DNA of 64,000 bases from Anaerolineae bacterium (GCA_023384355.1 JAHDWL010000001.1:219985-283984); one strand, 5' to 3'; positions 20,449 to 30,294 are shown, counted from the stretch's first letter. Notes: a model not told the origin generated them from the letters alone. Made by a program: numbers and translations.

Positions 20449-21870
20449 ATGACCAAAATTATTTTCGGGACGGACGGCTGGCGCGGCCGAATCGCCGAGG
20501 ATTACACGTTTGATAATGTTCGCCGATGTGCCCAGGGCTTCGCCACCTTTCTGCATGAGCAGGAGCTGGCCGATCGGGGTGCGGTCATCGGCTATGACCA
20601 GCGGTTCCAGGCCGAGTTTTTCGCCGCCGCGTCGGCTGAAGTTCTGGCTGCAAACGGCATCAAGGTCTGGTTGACGCAAAGCAACACGCCGACGCCGGCG
20701 ATTTCCTACGCCGTGCCCGCCAAGGGCGCGGCGGGAGCCATCAACATCACCGCCAGCCATAACCCGCCTCACGACTGCGGCTTCAAGGTGCGTGATGCCA
20801 CCGGTGGGGCGATTCCCCCCGCGGACCTGAAGCGCATCGAGAGCGCCATCCCCGAAATTGACGGCGTCAAGCGCATGAAACTGGATGACGCGATGAGCGA
20901 CGGGACGGTGGTAAAGTTCGATCCCGCCCCGGACTACATCGCGCTGCTGAACAGGCTGGTGGACATCGCGCCGCTGAAGGCTGCCGGATACAACGTGCTG
21001 GTGGATTGCATGTGGGGCAACGGGGCGGGCTGGTTTCCGAGGCTCCTCTCCGGTGGCGCGACGCGCGTCCATGAGGTGCATAACGAGCGAAACCCGATCT
21101 TCCCAAAGATGTCGCGCCCGGAGCCGATCCCGCCTAACGTCGATGACGGCCTGAGCTATGTGACCCTGCTGGATGCTGACGTAGCGATTATCACTGACGG
21201 CGACGCGGATCGGGTTGGCCTTGGCGACGAAAACGGGCGCTTCATTGACCAATTGCGCGTCTTTGGGCTGTTGGGGTACTACTTTTTGGAGATTCGCGGC
21301 GAGCGCGGCCCTATCGTCAAGACCATTTCGACGACCAAGATGCTCAACAAGCTGGGCAAACTGTATGGCGTGCCTGTCTACGAGACCGGCGTCGGCTTCA
21401 AATACATCGCGCCCAAGATGACCGAGGTCAACGCCATGATCGGCGGCGAGGAGAGCGGCGGCTACGCCTTCCGCGGCCATGCGCCCGACCGCGACGGCAT
21501 CCTCGGCGGATTGTATTTGCTTGACCTGATGGTCAAGACGGGCAAGAAGCCGTCGCAGTTGCTCGATTGGCTGTTTGAGAAGGTGGGGCCACACTATTAC
21601 GACCGCATCGATACCGCCTTCGAGACGTCGCGGCGGGATGAAGTGCAGGCGCGTGTACTGGCGGCTCGACCGGCGACGATCGGCGGGTTGAAGGTCACGG
21701 AGATTTCAACGCTCGACGGTTTTCAATTCCACATGGAAGACGGCGGCTGGTTGCTCATCCGTTTCAGCGGCACAGAGCCGATCATCCGGGTCTATACCGA
21801 GACAACTCACGGCGATCGCGTGCAGGATATCCTGCAGGATGGACTGCGCATTGCCGGCCTCAAACCCTGA
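20449..21870 (+). CDS. Phosphoglucomutase/phosphomannomutase family
   Basis: Alpha-D-phosphohexomutase of 473 residues. The start FGTDGWRG, the phosphoserine loop [11 protein letters not shown] (S103 in this numbering), the metal loop DGDADRVG and the sugar loop [10 protein letters not shown] are intact, followed by a phosphate-binding [12 protein letters not shown]. It moves phosphate between C6 and C1 of glucose and/or mannose and so feeds nucleotide-sugar synthesis. The ATG at 20449 is preferred over an earlier in-frame start because GAGGAAGG lies 4 nt upstream and the protein then begins at the conserved core. It follows gmd by 69 nt. Confidence 0.94.
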   Translation: MTKIIFGTDGWRGRIAEDYTFDNVRRCAQGFATFLHEQELADRGAVIGYDQRFQAEFFAAASAEVLAANGIKVWLTQSNTPTPAISYAVPAKGAAGAINITASHNPPHDCGFKVRDATGGAIPPADLKRIESAIPEIDGVKRMKLDDAMSDGTVVKFDPAPDYIALLNRLVDIAPLKAAGYNVLVDCMWGNGAGWFPRLLSGGATRVHEVHNERNPIFPKMSRPEPIPPNVDDGLSYVTLLDADVAIITDGDADRVGLGDENGRFIDQLRVFGLLGYYFLEIRGERGPIVKTISTTKMLNKLGKLYGVPVYETGVGFKYIAPKMTEVNAMIGGEESGGYAFRGHAPDRDGILGGLYLLDLMVKTGKKPSQLLDWLFEKVGPHYYDRIDTAFETSRRDEVQARVLAARPATIGGLKVTEISTLDGFQFHMEDGGWLLIRFSGTEPIIRVYTETTHGDRVQDILQDGLRIAGLKP

Positions 21871-21988
21871 TTGGTTGCAAGTGAAATTGTGAGGGATGGT
21901 CGCAATTTGCCAGGCCCCGGCAATCACCCGCTTTCTGTGACCGCCGGGATGTGCAAGTCGCGACCAACCCCTCTCCAACTGGATTACT

Positions 21989-22474
21989 ATGGACAAAGCA
22001 TTTCAGGATTACTATCCTGATGAAGTCAGTTATTGTTACGGTTGCGGCCGTCTCAATGAGCACGGTCTGCAAATCAAGAGCTATTGGGACGGCGACGAGT
22101 CCGTCTGCCACTACCAGCCCCGACCCTATCATACGGCGGTGCCGGGCTATGTGTATGGGGGATTGATCGCGTCGCTGATCGATTGTCACGGCACGGGTAC
22201 GGCCGCCGCGGCGATGTATCGCGCCGAAGGGCGTCCGATGGACACTGAGCCGGCGTTCCGGTTCCTGACCGCATCTCTCCACGTTGACTACCTCAAGCCG
22301 ACGCCGATTGACCGGCCGCTCGAATTGCGCGGCCGAATCAAGGAGATCAAGGGGCGCAAGGTGATTGTCTCAATCGATCTCCTGGCTCATGGCGAGGTAT
22401 GCGCGAAGGGCGAGGTCGTCACTGTTCAGGTGCCCGATGATTTCATGGCTCGCCTGATGGGCAACGATGAATGA
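21989..22474 (+). CDS. PaaI/THEM4-like hotdog-fold thioesterase
   Basis: 161 residues. The SYCYGCGRLNEHGLQIKSYW opening with paired Cys, GYVYGGLIASLIDCHGTGTA (the hotdog helix with the HGG-like GG and Asp) and LHVDYLKPTPIDRPLELRG fit the acyl-CoA thioesterase family of Chloroflexota and Actinobacteria. The substrate is unknown. It starts at an ATG 118 nt after the mutase. Its stop lies inside the start of the TatD gene (8-nt overlap), which couples the two. Confidence 0.82.
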   Translation: MDKAFQDYYPDEVSYCYGCGRLNEHGLQIKSYWDGDESVCHYQPRPYHTAVPGYVYGGLIASLIDCHGTGTAAAAMYRAEGRPMDTEPAFRFLTASLHVDYLKPTPIDRPLELRGRIKEIKGRKVIVSIDLLAHGEVCAKGEVVTVQVPDDFMARLMGNDE

Positions 22475-23339
22475 AGCTGACGGGGCCGCGACCGAGTCGA
22501 AACCCTTCCTGGTGGCCGATACCGCTGAATTGACCATTGACCTGGTCGATACGCATTGCCACCTGGATGATGACGCCTTCGAGCGGGATATTGCGGAGGT
22601 TGTGGAACGAGCGGCCGCAGCAGGTGTCGGCCGGATCATTGTTCCGGCGATAAGCCTTGAGAACATTCCGGCTGTGCTGGCGCTGGCTGACAGGTTTCCG
22701 GCGGTTTACGCTGCTGTTGGGATCCACCCCAACTCGGCCGCCGGCTGGCGGGATGACTGGATCGAGAACCTCCGCCGGTGGGCCGCGCACGACAAAGTGG
22801 TCGCCATTGGCGAGATCGGTCTGGATTACTACTGGGACAAGACGCCGGTCGAGGTGCAACATCGCGCCTTGAGACAACAACTGGCGCTGGCCGCGGAACT
22901 GGGGCTGCCGGTCATCGTTCACAACCGTGAGGCCAGTCGGGATGTCCTGGACCTGCTGGCCGACTCACCTCTCGCCGGCCGGGAGGAGCCGGGCGTCCTG
23001 CATTCATTTTCAGCTAATTGGGAGGTCGCTGAGACGGCCCTCGCCATGGGCTATTATCTTGGCTTCACGGGGCCGTTGACTTATAAGAAAGCCGATGAGT
23101 TGCGCGAGATTGCCGCTCGCGCGCCGCTCGATCGCGTTTTGGTTGAGACCGACGCACCTTATCTTACGCCACAGCCGCACCGCGGGAGACGCAACGAGCC
23201 GGCTTATGTTCGTCTTGTCGCCGAACGCCTGGCCGAGTTACGAGGTTTACCTCTCGCGGAGATTGGCCAGGCGACGACGGAGAACAGCCGGCAGCTCTTT
23301 AAGTCGCGCCGGCAACTGAACCATGTAATATCGGTCTGA
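22467..23339 (+). CDS. tatD: TatD family metal-dependent hydrolase / DNase
   Basis: 290-residue TIM-barrel hydrolase. DTHCHLDDDAF supplies the HxH metal ligands, IGEIGLDYYWDKTPVEVQ a Glu and the conserved loop, PVIVHNREA and VLHSFSAN the later His ligands, and VETDAPYLTPQPHRG the final Asp. TatD proteins are 3'-5' DNases or D-aminoacyl-tRNA-deacylase-like enzymes; the exact activity is not settled here. The N-terminus has ~25 extra residues before the barrel, so a later start is possible. It overlaps the thioesterase by 8 nt. Confidence 0.92.
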   Translation: MNEADGAATESKPFLVADTAELTIDLVDTHCHLDDDAFERDIAEVVERAAAAGVGRIIVPAISLENIPAVLALADRFPAVYAAVGIHPNSAAGWRDDWIENLRRWAAHDKVVAIGEIGLDYYWDKTPVEVQHRALRQQLALAAELGLPVIVHNREASRDVLDLLADSPLAGREEPGVLHSFSANWEVAETALAMGYYLGFTGPLTYKKADELREIAARAPLDRVLVETDAPYLTPQPHRGRRNEPAYVRLVAERLAELRGLPLAEIGQATTENSRQLFKSRRQLNHVISV

Positions 23340-23369
23340 CTCCGGCCGGACGCTGCTCGCCATTGCCCT

Positions 23370-24299
23370 ATGCCCGCCCTGTCCATCATCATCGTCAACT
23401 GGAATGTCCGCGATCTCCTGCGCGACTGCCTGCGTTCGATCGACGCCGGCCGATCGCTGCTGGACCTGGAAGTGATCGTCGTTGACGCCGATTCGGCCGA
23501 TGGCAGCGTCGCAATGGTGCAGGCTGAGTTTCCCTGGGTTCGCCTGATTCCATGCTACGAAAATGTCGGATTCCCGCGCGGGAACAACATCGGACTGGCC
23601 GAGGCGAGCGGCGATTTCCTGTTGTTGCTCAATCCCGACACCGTCGTGCAGGGCAATGCTCTTGGTATGATGGTGGACTTCCTGCGCGAACACCCCGATG
23701 TCGGTGCGGTGGGGCCGCAGCTGTTGAACCCCGACGGCAGCATCCAATCCTCGCGCCGCCGATTTCCAACTCTCGCGACCGCTTTCTTTGAGAGCACCTG
23801 GCTGGAGTCGCTGGCGCCGGGCATTTTGCGACGCTATTACGCGCTTGATCTGCCGGACGATGAAACCGCCGATGTCGATTGGCTCACCGGCGCGTGCATC
23901 ATGGCCCCGCGAGTGGTATATGAGCAGATTGGCGGCCTCGACGAGGGTTATTTCATGTATTCCGAGGAACTGGATTGGTGCCGCCGGATCAAGCAAGCGG
24001 GTTGGCGTGTCGCCTACTATCCGGCAGCGCGAGTCGTGCATCATGTCGGCAAGAGCAGTGATCAGGCTGTGACCGCCCGGCATATCAATTTTCAGCGAGC
24101 CAAATTGCGATATTTTCGCAAGTATCACGGCCGGGTTGTGGCCGGCGTTCTGCGCTGTTTTCTGCTGGCGAGTTATGCCTGGCAGTTGGCGCTGGAAGGA
24201 GCGAAAGGACTTCTCGGCAGCAAGCCGGACCTCCGCCGGCAGCGGGTTCGCTCTTATTATGATGTGTTGCGGTCCGGCTTACGGCCGGCGGGGTATTAG
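23370..24299 (+). CDS. Glycosyltransferase family 2, rhamnosyltransferase-like
   Basis: 309-residue GT-A enzyme. SIIIVNWNVRDLLRDCL, ENVGFPRGNNIGL, LLNPDTVV (DxD-like site) and WLTGACIMAPRVVYEQIGGLDEGYFMYSEELDWCRRI are the signature of WbbL/WcaA-like rhamnosyl- and related transferases. The C-terminus has basic and hydrophobic patches that suggest membrane association. It is followed after 4 nt by a GT4 gene, so the pair likely adds successive sugars to one glycan. Confidence 0.92.
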   Translation: MPALSIIIVNWNVRDLLRDCLRSIDAGRSLLDLEVIVVDADSADGSVAMVQAEFPWVRLIPCYENVGFPRGNNIGLAEASGDFLLLLNPDTVVQGNALGMMVDFLREHPDVGAVGPQLLNPDGSIQSSRRRFPTLATAFFESTWLESLAPGILRRYYALDLPDDETADVDWLTGACIMAPRVVYEQIGGLDEGYFMYSEELDWCRRIKQAGWRVAYYPAARVVHHVGKSSDQAVTARHINFQRAKLRYFRKYHGRVVAGVLRCFLLASYAWQLALEGAKGLLGSKPDLRRQRVRSYYDVLRSGLRPAGY

Positions 24300-24303
24300 A
24301 TTG

Positions 24304-25515
24304 ATGCGCATTGGATTGGTTACGGGCGAATTCCCGCCGATGGAAGGCGGTGTGGGGGCGTTTACCGAGCAACTGGCTAGAGCGCTGGCGACGATGGGAC
24401 ACGAAATCCACATCATAACGTCCACCAGGGCCCGCCCCACGGATGCGCCACGCACGTTGTCCAGCCTCCGCAAGCCCTTTGATCTTGGCTACGCTCATTT
24501 ACACCCACGTATCGGCCGCTGGCGCTGGCCGAGCCTGTCAGCTGTGGCCGACCTCGCCATCCGTTATGACCTCGAAGTGGTCAATCTTCAATACCAGGCG
24601 GCTGCGTTCAATATGAATAGCGCGGCCATCAATTACTTGCCCTGGCGGTTTAAATCGATTGGTCCGGTCGTGGCGACCTTCCATGACCTGCGCGTACCCT
24701 ATCTGTTTCCCAAGGCGGGCAACTTGCGCGAGAGAGCCGTCCGGGGACTGGCTCGCAACGCCGCAGCCTGTATTGCTACCAACCGGACAGACTTCATGCA
24801 GCTCTTGCGCTGGACCGACAACCCCGTTCGCCGGATCCCGATTGGCAGCAACATTGATAGTTACGCCCCGAACCACGTCGAGATCGAAGAAGCCCGGCTC
24901 TTGTTAGGTCTGGGCGAGGATGACTTCCTGTTGGGGTATTTCGGTTTTCTCAACGAGACGAAAGGCGCAGATACGCTTGTCGACGCCCTGTCGCGGCTGG
25001 ACGAGCGCTATCATCTCGTGTTTATCGGTGGCCAGACTGGGGCCAGCGATCCCGACAACAACCAGAGCTTCCTGCAGCAGTTGCGGGGGCAAGTCGAACG
25101 GGAGGGGCTGTCCGGGCGGGTACACTGGACGGGATTTGTCCCGGCCGAGCGCGTGTCCACCTTTCTGGTCGCATCTGATCTGATGGTCATGCCCTATCAG
25201 GACGGCGTATCGTTGCGGCGAGGGAGCTTGATGGCGGTGTTGGCCCACGGACGGCCGCTGATCACAACCTGTCCGGGTGATGGCTCCCCTGAGTTCCGGC
25301 ATGGTGAGAACATGTGGTTGTTGCCGCCGAATGAGCCGAACGAACTGGCAGAGGCTATCAAGCTCCTGGCGGGGGACTCCCACCTTCGCGCCCAACTTGG
25401 GCAGGGCGCGAGTGATCTGGCCCAATCATACGGCTGGGATGCCATCGCCGCGCAGACGGTCGCCCTGTTCAATGACATCATGGCCAGTGGCGCAGGAGAG
25501 GAGCCCAATGTTTAA
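24304..25515 (+). CDS. Glycosyltransferase family 4
   Basis: 403 residues if started at the ATG before RIGLVTGEFPPMEGGVGAF, the true N-terminal beta strand; the frame is open ~56 codons further up inside the GT2 gene, but that part is a shadow. The glycine-rich acceptor loop, LGYFGFLNETKGADTLVDAL, VHWTGFVPAERVSTFL and PYQDGVSLRRGSLMAVLAHGRPL show a GT-B enzyme. The usual EX7E first Glu is replaced in the QDGVSLRRGS loop, as in some GT4 subgroups. The donor sugar cannot be read. Confidence 0.88.
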   Translation: MRIGLVTGEFPPMEGGVGAFTEQLARALATMGHEIHIITSTRARPTDAPRTLSSLRKPFDLGYAHLHPRIGRWRWPSLSAVADLAIRYDLEVVNLQYQAAAFNMNSAAINYLPWRFKSIGPVVATFHDLRVPYLFPKAGNLRERAVRGLARNAAACIATNRTDFMQLLRWTDNPVRRIPIGSNIDSYAPNHVEIEEARLLLGLGEDDFLLGYFGFLNETKGADTLVDALSRLDERYHLVFIGGQTGASDPDNNQSFLQQLRGQVEREGLSGRVHWTGFVPAERVSTFLVASDLMVMPYQDGVSLRRGSLMAVLAHGRPLITTCPGDGSPEFRHGENMWLLPPNEPNELAEAIKLLAGDSHLRAQLGQGASDLAQSYGWDAIAAQTVALFNDIMASGAGEEPNV

Positions 25516-25547
25516 GGGTAATCGCACCGCCTTTGCGTAGGGTATTC

Positions 25548-27944
25548 ATGGTCGAGACACCAATGACCGAATTCCCGACCGCTGCTAAAATTATACCAAT
25601 GCAATCGCCCTCAAAAACCGAACGCCGGTTGCTGGCATTGATCCTGGCGTTGTTCATCATCCTCGGTTTTTCCTATGCCCTCCTTACTCCCGCTTTCGAA
25701 GCCTCGGATGAACTATGGCATTACCCGATGGTGCAGCATTTGGCCGGTGGAAATCCCTTGCCGGTGCAGGTGTTCGATCCGGCGCTGGCCGGGCCATGGA
25801 ATCAGGAAGCCAGCCAGCCGCCGCTCTATTACTATCTGGCCGCCGCGCTCACCTTCTGGATCGACCAGTCGGACATGGACGCGGTGCGGTGGCTGAACCC
25901 GCATGTCGATAATGGCGTCCTGACGCCTGACGGCAACAATAACCTTGTCATCCACGATCCGGCGGCCGATCCCTGGTCCGGGGCGCTGCTGGCCGTGCGC
26001 GTTGTTCGCCTCGCTTCCGTCCTCCTCAGCGCTGTAACCGTTTATCTGACCTGGCACATCGCTGCCGAGACAGCGCCTGATCGCCCGGAAATCGCTTTGG
26101 GCGCGGCAGCGATCAATGCCTTCCTGCCGATGTTTCTTTTCATCAGCGGGGCGGTCAATAATGACAATCTGGCCGTCCTGTTGGCGTCCCTTGCCATCCT
26201 GATGATGATCCGGATCGTAACCCGCCGTCGAATTGGTTATTTTCCGGTTCGCGCTCGGGAATGGGCCGCTCTGGGCGTCGTCATTGGCCTGGCGGCGCTG
26301 ACCAAGGAAGGGACGCTGGGCCTCTTCCCCATGGCTTTTGGCACGGCCGTTGTGTCTGCGTGGCAGCGACTTGTGGCCGATGCCGATCGCCAGTCGGCTT
26401 TTGGAGGCAACAATCCTGTCTATACCCGTGGGCTACTCCCGGCGCTTGGCGGCGTTCTCAAGGCCATGATTCTCGTTGTCGTGCCGGCTGCATTGATTGC
26501 CGGGTGGTGGTATTACCGCAATATCGTTCTCTATGGCGACTTTCTGGGATGGAGCGCTTTCATCGCCGTACTGGGGCAGCGCGGTCATCCCGCTTCGTTA
26601 ATCCAATTGTGGGGTGAGCGCCACGGCTTTCTCATGTCGTTCTGGGGCCTGTTTGGCGGCGTCAATATCCCCATGCCGTCGTGGGTTTACACCGCTCTCA
26701 ACACCGTCATGCTGCTCGGCGTTATTGGGTTCCTGGTCTATATGGTGCGATTGCTCGTCTCCGAAGTCCGGGCATGGCGCGGAGGAAATGCCTCGTGGTT
26801 TGCCCGGTTGCTGAGGATCGTAGAACGTAACTTTGGCCTTATCGTCAACCTGCTCTTCACTGCGGCCGTCGTCTATGGCCTGATCCAGTGGGCGACCACA
26901 ACCTGGTCCTCTCAGGGGAGGCTGGTCTTCACCGCGATCTCCTCCATCGCCACCCTGCTGGCTTTGGGGCTGGCCGGCTGGTTACCCCGACGGCCTGCCA
27001 CGGCCGTATTAGGTAGCGTGGGCCTGTTCATGTTCGTGGTTGCCGCTGCCGCGCCCTGGCTATGGATTCAACCGGCCTATACCGCGGAATCGGCCTCTGG
27101 TCGGTTGAATGAGCTTACCGGGGTGGAGTTCGACGGCCGGATGCGTCTCGCCGGGTATGCAGTAGAATACGGCGACCCGCGGCCTGGCGAACCGATCGTC
27201 GTCCGGCTGGAATGGGAAGTCTTGCGCGAGATGGACAGAGACTGGAGTGTTTTCGTGCATCTGAATGATCCGGTATTGGGTCGCCCGATTGCCCAACGAG
27301 ATATGTATCCCGGGGGTGGGCTTCTGGCGACGAGCTTTCTGGAGCCGGGTCAGCGGATCGTCGATGAACTCGTGTTGACCATCCCGCCGACGGCCGTCAC
27401 TCCCGCCGAACTTGAGGTGGCAGTGGGTCTGTATGACTACAAGAGCGGCGAGCGGCTCCTGACCGCAGACGGCACTGACGCAGTCCCGCTGGCGACGATC
27501 CCCCTGGCCGCCGGCTGGCCATACCCCAATTCGGTGTCGCAGTTTTTCGAAAATGGCCTGGAATTGATCGGCTTCTCGATCGACCCGCGTCGTGTGATTG
27601 CCGGCGAGACGGTCAATTTGACGACCTTCTGGCGAGCCACCAAGCCGTTGCCTGAGGACTATACCTTCTTCGCCCAAATCGTCGGCGGCGATACGACCCG
27701 CTACGCCGCCGGCGACGTCGCCCCAATACCACCAACGAGCGGCCAGCAGGCGGGCGAAATCTTTGAGGTGAGTTTCCCTCTTGCTTTGGATGCGGCCACA
27801 CCGCCTGACGCCTACCCTGTGATCATCGGCCTGTACACCAGAACACCGGACGGCGGGTTCGATCGCCTGCAGCAGGTGACACCGGACGGCCGCTTGACGG
27901 ATGATTTTCTTGTCCTGACCCAGGTGATGGTGGATGCGCCATGA
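25548..27944 (+). CDS. GT-C (GT39-like) membrane glycosyltransferase with C-terminal beta modules
   Basis: About 798 residues. The N-terminal half has roughly 11 hydrophobic helices and an early acidic DELWHYPM loop, as in ArnT/PMT-like GT-C enzymes that use polyprenyl-phosphate sugars on the outer membrane face. From about residue 500 the protein is extracytoplasmic with two beta-rich modules (GEPIVVRLEWEVL...WSVFVHLNDP...AQRDMYPG...VAVGLYDY, and NLTTFWRATKPLPEDYTFFAQI). Related modules occur in three other giants in this window. The start is uncertain: ATG 25548 has an AGGG nearby, and TTG 25533 and ATG 25563 are alternatives. The end overlaps the next gene by 4 nt. Confidence 0.8.
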   Translation: MVETPMTEFPTAAKIIPMQSPSKTERRLLALILALFIILGFSYALLTPAFEASDELWHYPMVQHLAGGNPLPVQVFDPALAGPWNQEASQPPLYYYLAAALTFWIDQSDMDAVRWLNPHVDNGVLTPDGNNNLVIHDPAADPWSGALLAVRVVRLASVLLSAVTVYLTWHIAAETAPDRPEIALGAAAINAFLPMFLFISGAVNNDNLAVLLASLAILMMIRIVTRRRIGYFPVRAREWAALGVVIGLAALTKEGTLGLFPMAFGTAVVSAWQRLVADADRQSAFGGNNPVYTRGLLPALGGVLKAMILVVVPAALIAGWWYYRNIVLYGDFLGWSAFIAVLGQRGHPASLIQLWGERHGFLMSFWGLFGGVNIPMPSWVYTALNTVMLLGVIGFLVYMVRLLVSEVRAWRGGNASWFARLLRIVERNFGLIVNLLFTAAVVYGLIQWATTTWSSQGRLVFTAISSIATLLALGLAGWLPRRPATAVLGSVGLFMFVVAAAAPWLWIQPAYTAESASGRLNELTGVEFDGRMRLAGYAVEYGDPRPGEPIVVRLEWEVLREMDRDWSVFVHLNDPVLGRPIAQRDMYPGGGLLATSFLEPGQRIVDELVLTIPPTAVTPAELEVAVGLYDYKSGERLLTADGTDAVPLATIPLAAGWPYPNSVSQFFENGLELIGFSIDPRRVIAGETVNLTTFWRATKPLPEDYTFFAQIVGGDTTRYAAGDVAPIPPTSGQQAGEIFEVSFPLALDAATPPDAYPVIIGLYTRTPDGGFDRLQQVTPDGRLTDDFLVLTQVMVDAP

Positions 27945-29446
27945 CGACCACTGACCGGCGAGAGACAGGAGAGCACCGCGGCGAAGAGGCAAAGGAGCGT
28001 CGCGACCGCTCCTGGTCGCTCGCCACCCCGGATGCTTCGCCGCTCGTCCTTGGTCTTCTGTTTGGCGTGACGGCCGTGCTGGCGGGCATCGTGCTTGCGT
28101 TCGGTGGCCCAATCGCCGGGGCGGCCGTCGTTCTTGGTGGTCTGTCCGCCATCCTCGTTCTGCGTAATATTGAACTTGGTTTTTTTGCCGTTATCGCCGT
28201 GGTTGCCCTGCTGCCTTTTGCCACGCTGCCGGTGGATATCGGGTTGACGCCCACGTTTCTCGACTTTGCTCTTGGCGCGGTCGTGGTCGTCTGGTTGTTG
28301 GGCATCGTCACCGGCCGGCAGCGTCGTATCGTCACCGCGCCTGTCGCGCTGCCGCTCATCCTGTTCATTTTCATCGCCATCTTTGCCTTCATCTTCGGGC
28401 TGGCCAATGGCCCCCTGACGGCGACACTGCTGCGCAAATTCGCTGAGCTGTTGCTGAGCCTCGGATTTGTCCTCATCGTCATCGACTATTGCCGCACGTG
28501 GGAACGGCTGGAGCGGCTGGTGAAATTCCTGCTGCTGATGGGCGCGGCCGCGGCCGTGGTGGCCATTGGCCTCTGGCTGCTGCCGGAAGATGCCGCCAAC
28601 TCTGCCCTGAACGCGCTGACACGGGTGGGTTATCCCGGCGGATGGGTTATCCGCTACATCGAGGAAAACCCCGAGCTGTCCGAGCGCGCCATCGGCACAT
28701 CGGTCGACCCCAATTCGCTGGGGGGGCTCCTGCTGATGATGGGCGCGCTGGTCGGCCCGCAGATGGTCACAAAGCGGCCGCTTTTTCGCCGCCGGGTCAT
28801 TTGGATAATCGGTGGCCTGGTATTTCTGGGTCTTATTCTGACATTCTCGCGCGGGGCAATGCTGGGGTTGGCGGCTGGACTGGGGTTGGTAGCCGTGGCC
28901 CGCTACCGTCGCCTGTTACCTTATATGGCGGTGGTGGCCGTTATCATCCTGCTGCTGCCATTCGCCCAGGAGTATGTCGCCCGGTTTGTTGAGGGCTTCC
29001 AGGGGGACGATCTGGCGACGCAAATGCGCTTTGGTGAGTATCGGGATGCTATGCGGCTGATTGCCCGCTATCCCGTCTTCGGGGTGGGGTTTGCGGGAAC
29101 GCCCGACATCGACCTTTATCTGGCCGTGGCCAGCGTCTACTTCACCATTGCCGGACGGATGGGGCTATTTGGCTTGCTGGCCTTCTTCGGCATCGTGGGG
29201 ACAGTGTTTATCTACGCCTTCCGTAACCGGAAAGCGGCGCGGGCTGACGAACACAAGGACGCAGTCTGGCTGGGGCTGCACGCTGCGTTGCTTGGCGCAT
29301 TAGTGGCCGGGATATTTGACCATTACCTCTTCAACATGGACTTCCATCACGCGGTGACGATCTTCTGGATGATGCTGGGAATGGCGGTGGCAGCGACGCG
29401 GTTGGTGACGGAGCCGGACACTTCCTTAGAGGTTATATCTGATTAA
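27941..29446 (+). CDS. O-antigen ligase / polymerase family membrane protein
   Basis: 501 residues with a polar N-terminus and about 11 hydrophobic segments. The central outward loop holds GTSVDPNSLGGLLLMMGAL and the later LTFSRGAMLGLAAG, the usual Wzy_C hallmarks, with FGVGFAGTPD near the end where WaaL-type proteins place the conserved His-containing loop. Distinct in sequence from the 7688-9268 member, so the cell has at least two ligases or polymerases. It is coupled to the GT-C gene by an ATGA overlap. Confidence 0.84.
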   Translation: MTTTDRRETGEHRGEEAKERRDRSWSLATPDASPLVLGLLFGVTAVLAGIVLAFGGPIAGAAVVLGGLSAILVLRNIELGFFAVIAVVALLPFATLPVDIGLTPTFLDFALGAVVVVWLLGIVTGRQRRIVTAPVALPLILFIFIAIFAFIFGLANGPLTATLLRKFAELLLSLGFVLIVIDYCRTWERLERLVKFLLLMGAAAAVVAIGLWLLPEDAANSALNALTRVGYPGGWVIRYIEENPELSERAIGTSVDPNSLGGLLLMMGALVGPQMVTKRPLFRRRVIWIIGGLVFLGLILTFSRGAMLGLAAGLGLVAVARYRRLLPYMAVVAVIILLLPFAQEYVARFVEGFQGDDLATQMRFGEYRDAMRLIARYPVFGVGFAGTPDIDLYLAVASVYFTIAGRMGLFGLLAFFGIVGTVFIYAFRNRKAARADEHKDAVWLGLHAALLGALVAGIFDHYLFNMDFHHAVTIFWMMLGMAVAATRLVTEPDTSLEVISD

Positions 29447-29454
29447 GCATGTGG

Positions 29455-29460
29455 TATACT
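29455..29460 (+). promoter_or_regulatory. Possible -10 box of the antitoxin gene
   Basis: TATACT, 16 nt before the ATG of the small antitoxin-like gene, with only a weak TTATAT at the -35 distance (29433-29438). A GGAGG-containing Shine-Dalgarno follows at about 29466-29471. Confidence 0.4.
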
Positions 29461-29476
29461 CTCGTTTGGAGGCCTC

Positions 29477-29704
29477 ATGACTACGAAGGAACTTATCCTG
29501 AGAGAGTTGGAACAACTCAACGACGAAGAGCTTGATGCGTTATTTGCGTTGGTGCAAGAATTCCTCGAACAGAAGGGTCGTAAACCGCCAATCGGATTTC
29601 TGGAGAGGTTAGGGGAAATTCAAATCAGCGGTCCGGAAGATTTCTCGGAAAATTTCGATCTCTACCTGAGTGGAGAAAAATCGATTGACGTCGCTCTTCG
29701 TTGA
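29477..29704 (+). CDS. VapB/DUF2281-like small antitoxin
   Basis: 75 residues, acidic and mostly helical at the N-terminus (TTKELILRELEQLNDEELDALFALVQEFLEQKG), then a short flexible tail (FLERLGEIQISGPEDFSENFDLYL). This plan is shared by small antitoxins found before PIN-domain toxins. A good GGAGG Shine-Dalgarno precedes the ATG. It overlaps by 20 nt the start of a PIN-domain toxin remnant that is disrupted, so the antitoxin appears to outlive its toxin. The assignment rests on context and composition, not on a catalytic motif. Confidence 0.7.
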   Translation: MTTKELILRELEQLNDEELDALFALVQEFLEQKGRKPPIGFLERLGEIQISGPEDFSENFDLYLSGEKSIDVALR

Positions 29705-30094
29705 TTCAGCTTATATTATCGCCTTGGTTAACGAGCGAGATCGTATCATGCACAAGCAAAGATCTCGGCGCGACGTTATCGTGACCGGCAGTTTATAATA
29801 ACTGAGGGTGTGCTTTTAGAAATCGGAAATTCTTTAGCCACACATTTTCGGATAGAAGCCACACAAATTATTGAATAATTCCTTGACTCGCCACAAGTCG
29901 AGGTCGTATATATCACACCGCGGTTGCTCGTCTCAGCTGTCGCTTTCTACAAGCAAATGTCTGATAAAGAATGGGGCCTTGTTGATTGTTTATCCTTTGT
30001 GATCATGCGCGAGCGTGGCATTACCGAGGCGTTGACTCCTGATCGCCATTTCACACGGGCTGGATTCAAGGCTTTGTTCATTAATTCGGGTTAG
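29685..30094 (+). pseudogene. Decayed VapC-like PIN-domain toxin
   Basis: From a TTG overlapping the antitoxin, one frame reads TSLFVDSAYIIALVNERD, the first PIN strand and its Asp. About 25 codons on, the reading must shift to another frame, where DRQFIITEGVLLEIGNSLA holds the second acidic residue. This frame meets an in-frame TAA at 29876-29878, then continues with VVYITPRLL, KEWGLVDCLSFVIMRERGI and ALTPDRHFTRAGF, supplying the last acidic residues, to a TAG at 30092. At least one frameshift and one nonsense mutation therefore separate it from function as an RNase. Coding similarity is still clear, so the loss looks recent, or one lesion could be an assembly error. Confidence 0.82.
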
Positions 30095-30212
30095 TTTTTT
30101 CAAGGCGTTGGGAAAATCTTCGGCGCGGTATCCCGCGCTTTCGCTGACATCTTGTGTCAACTAAATCCCCGCTTTCTGAAAAGCCTAAGGCCGGTGGTTG
30201 ACAGGTTATCCC

Positions 30213-30247
30213 AAACAAAAAACCGGGTTTCGGCCAGAAACCCGGTT
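30213..30247 (-). terminator. Intrinsic terminator of clpC
   Basis: A perfect 10-bp stem (AACCGGGTTT / AAACCCGGTT) with a 7-nt loop. On the minus strand it is followed by a run of T and then GTTTGG. It lies about 48 nt after the clpC stop. The plus-strand side has only CTCTGTTTT and would be a weak terminator for the remnant toxin. Confidence 0.85.
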
Positions 30248-30294
30248 CTCTGTTTTAGGATTAGGATTTACACCACCTGTCTGATGTGGTGAAA

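Noticed and set aside
20434..21594. 386-codon minus-strand frame inside the phosphohexomutase gene
   Set aside because: Antisense shadow of a certain gene with His/Arg-rich translation and no domain wording.
27060..28112. 350-codon minus-strand frame across the GT-C and ligase genes
   Set aside because: Antisense to two certain genes, no recognisable protein features.
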